DNA of 64,000 nucleotides from Providencia sp. PROV188 (GTDB lineage: Bacteria > Pseudomonadota > Gammaproteobacteria > Enterobacterales > Enterobacteriaceae), in NCBI RefSeq assembly GCF_027595165.1, contig NZ_CP097291.1, positions 1,054,001 through 1,118,000 of the forward strand. Reading direction: 5' to 3'. A program made the translations under genes and the position numbers. Every line of letters starts with the position of its first letter. The first letter of the stretch is position 1. The notes under the pieces were generated by a model, which had not been told where the DNA came from, searched no databases, and saw only the letters and a list, made by a program, of their open reading frames with translations. Shown in pieces: positions 57,746 through 64,000 of the stretch.

Positions 57746-59017
57746 TTACGCGGTAAGCACTTTTTCCATTGCTTGAGTTATTTTGCTTAGCTGCTCTGGG
57801 GTAATAATATACGGCGGCATCACATAAATAAGCTTACCAAATGGGCGTACCCATACCCCTTCAGCCACAAAAATTTTCTGCAATTCGGCCGTATTGACCG
57901 GCTGCTTCATCTCAATCACACCAATAGTGCCTAGCACCCGAACATTTTGAACACAGGAATAACGGGCAAGGGGAAGTAACTCCGTTTTCAGTTGCTGCTC
58001 AATGTTGGCAACAGTCTCTTGCCATGGGCTTTCTAGCAATAATTTCAAACTGGCATTGGCAACGGCACAGGCTAATGGATTTCCCATAAAGGTCGGTCCG
58101 TGCATAAAGCAGCCTGCTTCTCCATTACTTATTGTCTCAGCCACATGACGGGTTGCGATAGTGGCAGAGAGCGTCATATACCCTCCCGTCAAACCTTTTC
58201 CTAGGCACATGATATCAGGTGAAATTTCCGCATGCTGGCAAGCGAATAACTTTCCGGTACGACCAAACCCTGTGGCGATTTCATCCGCAATGAGCAGTAA
58301 TCCGTAACGGTCACAAAGCTCACGAACGCCTTTGAGGTAATTAGGATGATAAAAACGCATTCCTCCCGCACCTTGAACGATAGGTTCGAGGATGATCGCG
58401 GCAATGTCCTGATGATTTTCGGCAAGTTGATGCTTGAGTGGCTGAAGATCATTTTCATTCCACTCGTCATGGAAACCACACTGAGGTGCATCGACAAAAA
58501 TATGGGGCGGTAAATAACCTTTGTATAAACCGTGCATCGAGTTGTCAGGATCACACACCGCCATCGCACCAAAAGTATCGCCATGGTAACCATGACGTAA
58601 TGTGAGGATTCGCTGGCGTTTTTCACCGCGAGCTTGCCAGTATTGCAGCGCCATTTTTAAGGAAACTTCTACGGCGACTGAGCCAGAATCCGCAAGAAAA
58701 ACACACTCGAGTGGCTCTGGGGTGATGGCAACCAGTTGTTTGCATAATGCAATGGCGGGTGGATGGGTAATGCCCCCGAACATCACGTGAGACATTTTCG
58801 CTAGTTGGTCGGTGACCGCTTGATTGAGGACTGGGTGATTATAGCCATGGATGGTTGCCCACCACGATGACATCCCGTCAATCAGTCTTCTACCATCTTC
58901 CATAATCAGCTCCGCACCTTCTGCGGCAACGATTGGATAGGCAGGAATAGGGTGGCTCATTGAGGTGTAAGGATGCCAAATGTGCTTGGCATCAAAAGCA
59001 ATATCACAACTGTCCAT
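57746..59017 (-). CDS. bioA: DAPA aminotransferase
   Basis: BioA (423 residues) is the PLP enzyme that converts 7-keto-8-aminopelargonate to 7,8-diaminopelargonate using S-adenosylmethionine. It starts [57 protein letters not shown] and the PLP-Lys in [11 protein letters not shown] (about 274) are typical. It is divergent from bioBFCD across a 93-bp control region. Confidence 0.96.
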   Translation of the reverse strand: MDSCDIAFDAKHIWHPYTSMSHPIPAYPIVAAEGAELIMEDGRRLIDGMSSWWATIHGYNHPVLNQAVTDQLAKMSHVMFGGITHPPAIALCKQLVAITPEPLECVFLADSGSVAVEVSLKMALQYWQARGEKRQRILTLRHGYHGDTFGAMAVCDPDNSMHGLYKGYLPPHIFVDAPQCGFHDEWNENDLQPLKHQLAENHQDIAAIILEPIVQGAGGMRFYHPNYLKGVRELCDRYGLLLIADEIATGFGRTGKLFACQHAEISPDIMCLGKGLTGGYMTLSATIATRHVAETISNGEAGCFMHGPTFMGNPLACAVANASLKLLLESPWQETVANIEQQLKTELLPLARYSCVQNVRVLGTIGVIEMKQPVNTAELQKIFVAEGVWVRPFGKLIYVMPPYIITPEQLSKITQAMEKVLTA

Positions 59018-59028
59018 TATTATCTTTC

Positions 59029-59057
59029 GTCAACTTTTTTTAGATCATTTAGTTGAC
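59029..59057. promoter_or_regulatory. BirA operator between bioA and bioB
   Basis: GTCAACT (59029-59035) and AGTTGAC (59051-59057), spaced by 15 bp, form the dyad expected for BirA-biotin. The right half overlaps a perfect -35 TTGACA (59053-59058) for bioB, with TAAACT as -10 at 16-bp spacing. The half-sites differ from the E. coli GTAAACC form. Confidence 0.65.
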
Positions 59058-59110
59058 ATGATAATCGCAATATTTAAACTGGCAACAACTTTTTCAACTG
59101 GAGAGTTCCC

Positions 59111-60163
59111 GTGAGCCAACTAAAACAATGTTCAGTAAAAAACTGGACAATAAAACAAGCTAACGAACTGTTTTCAATGCCGTTTTTCGAATTACTATTT
59201 CAAGCACAGCAAGTACATCGCCAACATTTTGACCCGCAACAAGTGCAAGTGAGCACGTTGCTGTCTATCAAAACAGGGGCATGTCCTGAAGATTGTAAGT
59301 ATTGCGCTCAGAGTGCGCGGTATAAAACAGGCTTAGAAACTGAGCGCTTGATGGAAGTCCAGCAAGTGGTTGAATCGGCGAAAAAAGCCAAAAATGCCGG
59401 TTCTACGCGTTTTTGTATGGGGGCTGCATGGCGTAACCCGAAAGAGCGTGATATGCCTTACCTTGAAATGATGGTCAAGGAAGTGAAAGCGTTAGGCATG
59501 GAAACGTGCATGACGCTGGGGATGATTGATGATTCGCAAGCGGGTCGCTTAGCGGACGCGGGCTTGGATTACTATAACCATAACCTTGATACCTCACCGG
59601 AATATTACGGCAATATTATCACCACGCGAACTTACCAAGATCGTTTAGATACGCTAGATAACGTGCGTAATGCGGGAATTAAAGTTTGCTCGGGTGGGAT
59701 TTTGGGCTTAGGTGAAAAAGTCAGTGACCGTGCGGCATTACTCGTGCAGCTGGCTAACTTACCAAAACCACCAGAGAGCGTGCCTATCAATATGTTGATG
59801 AAGGTTGAAGGTACTCCAATGGCTGATAATGAAGATGTCGATCCATTTGATTTTATTCGTACCATTGCAGTGGCGCGGATCATGATGCCAAGCTCCTATG
59901 TGCGTTTATCCGCAGGTCGCGAACATATGAACGAGCAAACGCAGGCGCTGTGTTTTATGGCAGGTGCGAACTCTGTTTTCTATGGCTGCAAACTGTTAAC
60001 CACGCCAAACCCTGATGAAAACAAAGATATTGCGCTGTTTAAGAAGCTGAATATCAACCCTGAACGTATCGAAATGGAAGACGGGGAAGATCTACAAGCA
60101 GCGAAACTGGCAGAAACACTGTTAACCGCTGACAATCCGCAATTCTATAATGCGGCAGTCTGA
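59111..60163 (+). CDS. bioB: Biotin synthase
   Basis: BioB (350 residues; E. coli 346) inserts sulfur into dethiobiotin by radical SAM chemistry. The [4Fe-4S] motif is CPEDCKYC (Cys58, 62, 65); further Cys in [14 protein letters not shown] and the [2Fe-2S] region are present, with [13 protein letters not shown]. The start is GTG 59111 with GGAGAG upstream. Its TGA overlaps the bioF ATG by one base. Confidence 0.96.
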   Translation: MSQLKQCSVKNWTIKQANELFSMPFFELLFQAQQVHRQHFDPQQVQVSTLLSIKTGACPEDCKYCAQSARYKTGLETERLMEVQQVVESAKKAKNAGSTRFCMGAAWRNPKERDMPYLEMMVKEVKALGMETCMTLGMIDDSQAGRLADAGLDYYNHNLDTSPEYYGNIITTRTYQDRLDTLDNVRNAGIKVCSGGILGLGEKVSDRAALLVQLANLPKPPESVPINMLMKVEGTPMADNEDVDPFDFIRTIAVARIMMPSSYVRLSAGREHMNEQTQALCFMAGANSVFYGCKLLTTPNPDENKDIALFKKLNINPERIEMEDGEDLQAAKLAETLLTADNPQFYNAAV

Positions 60164-61320
60164 TGGGCTGGACATCGTTTATCGATAGCCAATTGCAGAA
60201 GCGTAAAGACGCTTCTGCATGGCGTGAGCGCAGATGTATTGAAAAAAGCTCTGGTCGGGAACTCCATTTTCAAGGCAAAAGCTACCTGAATTTTTCGTCG
60301 AATGATTATTTAGGGCTGAGCCAACATCCTGAAATTATCCGTGCTTGGCAGCAAGGTGCGCAAGAGTATGGAGTAGGAAGTGGCGGCTCTGGACATATCA
60401 CGGGGTTCACTCACGCTCATCACCAAGCGGAGCAGAAGCTGGCGGATTGGCTAGGCTATCCACGTGCCATTTTGTTTATTTCTGGCTTTGCCGCTAACCA
60501 TGCCTTGATCACCGCGTTAATGACGGCGGAAGACCGTATTCTGGCTGATAAACTCAGCCATGCTTCTTTGTTAGAAGGGGCGATGCATTCCCAAGCCCAG
60601 TTACGACGCTTTAGCCACAATAGTGTTAATTCCTTAAAAAAACTAATCAGCAAACCCCATACAGCGAAAACGTTAGTAGTGACGGAAGGGGTGTTCAGCA
60701 TGGATGGGGACAGTGCACCACTTGATGAACTGCAAACACTGGCTCACGCTCACAATGCATGGTTGATGGTGGATGATGCTCATGGACTTGGGATCTGGGG
60801 CAAGCAAGGGCGTGGTAGTTGTGATGAATATGGTATTAAGCCCGATATTCTCGTGGCCACTTTTGGTAAAGCCGTTGGCGTTAGCGGGGCAGCGGTGTTG
60901 TGTGATGAACGCACTGCGGACTTTTTAATTCAAGCGGCTCGTCACCTTATTTACAGCACCTCAATGCCTCCAGCTCAAGCCGTTGCTATCTCGGCGGCGG
61001 TAGGAGAAATTCAACAAGCGGATGAACAGCGGGCTCAATTACAGCGCAATATTCACTATTTTAAGCGCCAGCTTAATTTACCGGATATGCATCTGGTGGA
61101 TTCAAATACAGCTATCCAACCGTTAATTGTCGGGGATAACGAAAAGAGTTTGCAGTTATCACAATTTTTGCGCGAGAAAGGCATTTGGGTTCAAGCAATT
61201 AGACCACCAACGGTTCCTCCGGGGAGTGCCAGATTACGCATGACACTAAGTGCTGCCCACCAGCAAGAAGATATCGACAAATTATTGGAGGCACTCAATG
61301 AATTTGTCTTTGTATCATGA
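60163..61320 (+). CDS. bioF: 8-amino-7-oxononanoate synthase
   Basis: BioF (385 residues) is the PLP enzyme joining pimeloyl-ACP and alanine. Family blocks are [37 protein letters not shown] and the PLP-Lys in [14 protein letters not shown]. Its end overlaps bioC by 23 bases. Confidence 0.96.
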   Translation: MGWTSFIDSQLQKRKDASAWRERRCIEKSSGRELHFQGKSYLNFSSNDYLGLSQHPEIIRAWQQGAQEYGVGSGGSGHITGFTHAHHQAEQKLADWLGYPRAILFISGFAANHALITALMTAEDRILADKLSHASLLEGAMHSQAQLRRFSHNSVNSLKKLISKPHTAKTLVVTEGVFSMDGDSAPLDELQTLAHAHNAWLMVDDAHGLGIWGKQGRGSCDEYGIKPDILVATFGKAVGVSGAAVLCDERTADFLIQAARHLIYSTSMPPAQAVAISAAVGEIQQADEQRAQLQRNIHYFKRQLNLPDMHLVDSNTAIQPLIVGDNEKSLQLSQFLREKGIWVQAIRPPTVPPGSARLRMTLSAAHQQEDIDKLLEALNEFVFVS

Positions 61321-62113
61321 TGAGACGAGTTTATCGCGAAATACGCAAGAAAAAGCCAAGATAGCGTCGGCATTTGGGCGTGCAGCCTCTCGCTATGATT
61401 CTCTGGCTAGCTATCAACAAAATAGCGGTAAGCAGCTGCTTAGCTTATTAGAAAGCCACGGGGTAATAGAGACGCCTATGTTTTCTCAACAGGTATTAGA
61501 TGCAGGTTGTGGAACAGGGTTTTTTAGCCAAATTATCAAACAGACGGGAGCGCATGTGACGGCGCTTGACCTCTCTGCGGGCATGCTAGATGTCGCGCGA
61601 AACAAGCAATCGGCGCACTGTTATGTGTGTGGGGATATGGATACGCTTCCTTTTGAGGATGCCAGTTTTGATTGGGTATTTTCGAATTTGGCCATTCAGT
61701 GGTGCGATGATTTATCTCATGCTCTGGGTGAGTTATACCGCGTGACAAAGCCAGGAGGAATTATCGGTTTTACCACCTTAGCGGAGCACTCCCTTGGCGA
61801 GCTTTCGGCGGCTTGGAAAGCGTTGGATGATTCCCCTCATGTAAACCGTTTTTTACCCTACTCAAACATTGTTAAGAGCTGTCAGGGCTGGCGTAGCCAA
61901 CTTTATCAACAAGCGGACACTCTCTATTTTTCGAACCTCATTGAATTACTTAATTCAGTGAAGGGAATCGGTGCAACTCACTTAACTGCGGGTCGCCAAG
62001 CGGGGCTGATGACTCGTCAGCGTTTGCAGCAACTCAGCTCAGTATATCCAAGTACTGAGAAAGGGCTGCCATTAACCTATCAAACTGTATTTGGAATTAT
62101 TTATCGTGACTAA
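61298..62113 (+). CDS. bioC: Malonyl-ACP O-methyltransferase
   Basis: BioC methylates malonyl-ACP so that it can prime pimelate synthesis. From ATG 61298 (TTGGAGG upstream) it has 271 residues. [20 protein letters not shown] and the SAM motif [12 protein letters not shown] are clear, followed by [11 protein letters not shown] and [12 protein letters not shown]. An earlier in-frame start at 61250 lies deeper inside bioF and lacks homology. Its end overlaps bioD. Confidence 0.95.
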   Translation: MNLSLYHDETSLSRNTQEKAKIASAFGRAASRYDSLASYQQNSGKQLLSLLESHGVIETPMFSQQVLDAGCGTGFFSQIIKQTGAHVTALDLSAGMLDVARNKQSAHCYVCGDMDTLPFEDASFDWVFSNLAIQWCDDLSHALGELYRVTKPGGIIGFTTLAEHSLGELSAAWKALDDSPHVNRFLPYSNIVKSCQGWRSQLYQQADTLYFSNLIELLNSVKGIGATHLTAGRQAGLMTRQRLQQLSSVYPSTEKGLPLTYQTVFGIIYRD

Positions 62114-62780
62114 AACGTATTTTGTAACCGGAACGGATACCGAAATTGGCAAAACCATGTCGAGCTGTGCATTGTTACAAGCAGCTAATCTGCAAGGGCT
62201 AAAAACCGTAGGATATAAGCCAGTAGCTTCTGGTAGCGAAATGACCGCACAAGGTTTGCGTAATAGCGATGCACTACAGCTTCAAGCGAATAGCCGCGTC
62301 GTAGTACCTTATGAGCAAATTAATCCCATCATTTTTGAAGCGCCGACGTCACCTCACATTGTCAGTGAAAAAACTGGGCAGTCCATTGAGTTTTCCGTGA
62401 TGACTCAAGGACTAAAACAGCTACAAGCACAGGCGGAATGGGTGTTAGTGGAAGGAGCTGGCGGTTGGTATACCCCATTATCTGCCGAACAAACCTACGC
62501 AGATTGGGTGGTTGAACAGCGGTTACCCGTGATTTTAGTGGTAGGTGTGAAGCTTGGGTGTATTAACCATGCGGTATTAACTGCGCAAGCCGTGAAAGCC
62601 TCAGGGTTATCGTTAGTTGGTTGGATTGCGAATGAAGTGGAACCCGCGGGCACTTATCAACAAGAATATCTCACTGCACTGAAACGGATGATCGATGCGC
62701 CATGCTTAGGGATCATCCCGCATATCAAAAGCCAATCTACCGATTCTTTAGGGCAATATTTAAACCTTTCCTATCTTTAA
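62106..62780 (+). CDS. bioD: Dethiobiotin synthetase
   Basis: BioD (224 residues; E. coli 225) forms the ureido ring of dethiobiotin from DAPA, CO2 and ATP. The P-loop is FVTGTDTEIGKT; GYKPVASGSE, VEGAGGWYTPLS and VGVKLGCINHA are family blocks. GTG 62106 gives MTKTYFVTG, aligned with E. coli, and overlaps the bioC end by eight bases; TTG 62091 is less likely. It ends the operon; 62781-63060 holds no gene that I can support. Confidence 0.95.
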   Translation: MTKTYFVTGTDTEIGKTMSSCALLQAANLQGLKTVGYKPVASGSEMTAQGLRNSDALQLQANSRVVVPYEQINPIIFEAPTSPHIVSEKTGQSIEFSVMTQGLKQLQAQAEWVLVEGAGGWYTPLSAEQTYADWVVEQRLPVILVVGVKLGCINHAVLTAQAVKASGLSLVGWIANEVEPAGTYQQEYLTALKRMIDAPCLGIIPHIKSQSTDSLGQYLNLSYL

Positions 62781-63060
62781 GATCCCTTAAAAATCTTAGT
62801 AAACCCGCTATACAATTAGGTATGGTGGGAGTACGCCTTTTACTTGTTTTCGCCGATCTTTTTTAACGCTAATGATCCTTTTTTTGTCAAGTTTCATAGG
62901 AAAAATACTAAGTAGTTTCCGTAAAAAAACAGAATATTTTTCTTTTGTCACGAATGGAGAGTAAAAACACTTTCATCATTTCGCCATATTTCTGTCATTT
63001 TATCGCCAAACCGTAAAATGAGCATGCTACGGGAGTGCATGAGGCGGAAGGGCTTCCAGA

Positions 63061-63085
63061 GTTATCCACTATTTCTGTGGATAAC
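63061..63085. promoter_or_regulatory. Inverted DnaA boxes upstream of uvrB
   Basis: GTTATCCAC and GTGGATAAC form a perfect dyad with a TATTTCT centre. The minus-strand box TTATCCACA is a consensus DnaA box; the plus one, TTATCCACT, has one mismatch. DnaA boxes are reported before E. coli uvrB. Confidence 0.72.
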
Positions 63086-63353
63086 CTTGTGAATTAACAT
63101 TCAAAAACCATTCTAATGCTAGGTGACAAGCGGCTTTGCCTTTATTTGATGTGATTCTGGGCTTTTATGTAATTTTGTTTAAATACAATTAGTTAAATAA
63201 AAGCAAGCGTTCTATTTAGATTTGCGTTAAAGCCTAAAAGTCGAAAAGCATAAAATATCTCCTTTCAAAAAGGTCAAGTTTTATTTTGGGGATAACATTT
63301 TCGTAAACAGATTTCAACCTCATAAAAAGGAAATTTATCACCAGCACTTGAAG

Positions 63354-63369
63354 CTGGTTTTTTATCCAG
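63354..63369. promoter_or_regulatory. LexA box of uvrB
   Basis: CTGG-TTTTTTAT-CCAG aligns with the E. coli uvrB SOS box (CTGT-TTTTTTAT-CCAG) but has a symmetric CTGG/CCAG pair in place of the CTGT/ACAG consensus. It lies 36 bp before uvrB. The upstream CCAGC/GCTGG hairpin (63341-63357) overlaps its left end. Confidence 0.72.
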
Positions 63370-63404
63370 TATCATAGGCGAGAGATTATTAAAGAGGCAT
63401 AACT

Positions 63405-64000
63405 ATGAGCAAGGATTTTAAACTGTATTCTGATTTTCAGCCGGGAGGCGATCAGCCTGAGGCGATTCGTAAATTAAGAGAAGGATTAGAAGATGGTCTT
63501 GCTCATCAAACCTTGCTAGGGGTTACTGGATCAGGGAAAACGTTTACAATTGCGAACGTTATCGCGCAAGAAAATCGACCAACGATGTTGATGGCGCATA
63601 ACAAAACCTTGGCGGCACAACTCTACAGTGAAATGAAAGCCTTCTTTCCTGAGAACGCAGTAGAGTATTTCGTTTCTTACTATGATTATTATCAACCTGA
63701 GGCGTATGTCCCCAGCTCAGATACCTTTATTGAGAAAGATGCCTCGGTAAACGAACATATTGAGCAGATGCGTTTGTCTGCAACCAAAGCTTTACTTGAG
63801 CGTCGTGATGTCATTGTTGTGGCATCGGTCTCTGCAATTTATGGGTTGGGTGATCCTGACAGTTATTTGAAAATGATGCTGCACTTGACTGATGGCATGA
63901 TCATTGATCAGCGCTCTATTTTGCGCCGCCTTGCAGATTTGCAGTATACCCGTAATGACCAAGCATTCACGCGAGGAACATTCCGCGTTCGTGGCGAAGT
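63405..64000 (+). CDS. uvrB: UvrB excision nuclease subunit, N-terminal part
   Basis: UvrB is the damage-verifying helicase of nucleotide excision repair. The window holds its first 198 codons, cut by the window end. Seen are the Walker [11 protein letters not shown] (about 39-48), [20 protein letters not shown], the beta-hairpin region [12 protein letters not shown] and [18 protein letters not shown] 63405 follows AAAGAGG. Control by the LexA and DnaA sites just upstream is likely. Confidence 0.97.
   Translation, partial: MSKDFKLYSDFQPGGDQPEAIRKLREGLEDGLAHQTLLGVTGSGKTFTIANVIAQENRPTMLMAHNKTLAAQLYSEMKAFFPENAVEYFVSYYDYYQPEAYVPSSDTFIEKDASVNEHIEQMRLSATKALLERRDVIVVASVSAIYGLGDPDSYLKMMLHLTDGMIIDQRSILRRLADLQYTRNDQAFTRGTFRVRGE

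Noticed and set aside
63018..63092. 24-codon ORF upstream of uvrB
   Set aside because: It reads straight through the DnaA-box dyad, has no convincing ribosome site and gives a mixed, non-hydrophobic peptide.

Overview
The window is chromosomal DNA of an enterobacterium of the family Morganellaceae, most likely Providencia. This is inferred from gene content, gene order, moderate-to-low GC and protein sequences close to but distinct from E. coli; no database search was run. Most of it is conserved backbone in nearly E. coli order: glnS end, kdp, ybfA, ybgI, gltA, sdh-suc, cyd, tol-pal, tRNA-Lys, nadA-pnuC, aroG, gpmA, mod, ybhA, pgl, bio, uvrB start. Accessory genes interrupt this order at several points.

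Region by region. 1-605: end of glnS and a tandem ERIC array. 642-5529: an exported enterochelin-esterase-like enzyme, a TonB-dependent siderophore receptor with twin Fur boxes far upstream, and yfeK. 5645-13615: kdpFABCDE potassium uptake and sensing, with a KdpE site. 13968-19135: ybfA, an exported C69 dipeptidase, ybgI, an ERIC, and a divergent MFS exporter/AraC regulator pair. 19154-30993: citrate synthase, succinate dehydrogenase, 2-oxoglutarate dehydrogenase and succinyl-CoA synthetase. 31433-34943: cytochrome bd oxidase with CydX and YbgE. 35035-40584: ybgC and the Tol-Pal envelope system. 40628-41417: three identical tRNA-Lys genes alternating with degenerate tRNA-like units. 41465-47566: an ANT(6)-like nucleotidyltransferase, nadA, pnuC, aroG, an unknown membrane protein and gpmA. 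47904-54644: molybdate genes modF, modE and modABC, with acrZ and an inserted CE-clan cysteine protease that resembles host-directed deubiquitinases. 54651-55647: a 127-bp-period ERIC array followed by a compact locus that looks like an undescribed type I toxin-antitoxin system. 55687-64000: ybhA, pgl, the divergent biotin cluster bioA/bioBFCD, and the start of uvrB with LexA and DnaA sites.

The strongest new candidate lies at 55125-55647. A 23-codon hydrophobic peptide ORF has a strong Shine-Dalgarno sequence and sits directly before an intrinsic terminator. Its predicted leader contains a 26-nt sequence that is repeated about 240 bp upstream. There, a good opposite-strand promoter would make a short terminated RNA whose first 23 nt are perfectly complementary to the leader. 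This is the layout of the E. coli zorO/orzO, dinQ/agrB and shoB/ohsC loci. The second candidate is the protease at 50768-51805, with His, Asn, Gln and Cys in the order seen in ElaD/SseL/Ulp-type enzymes, inserted between acrZ and modA.
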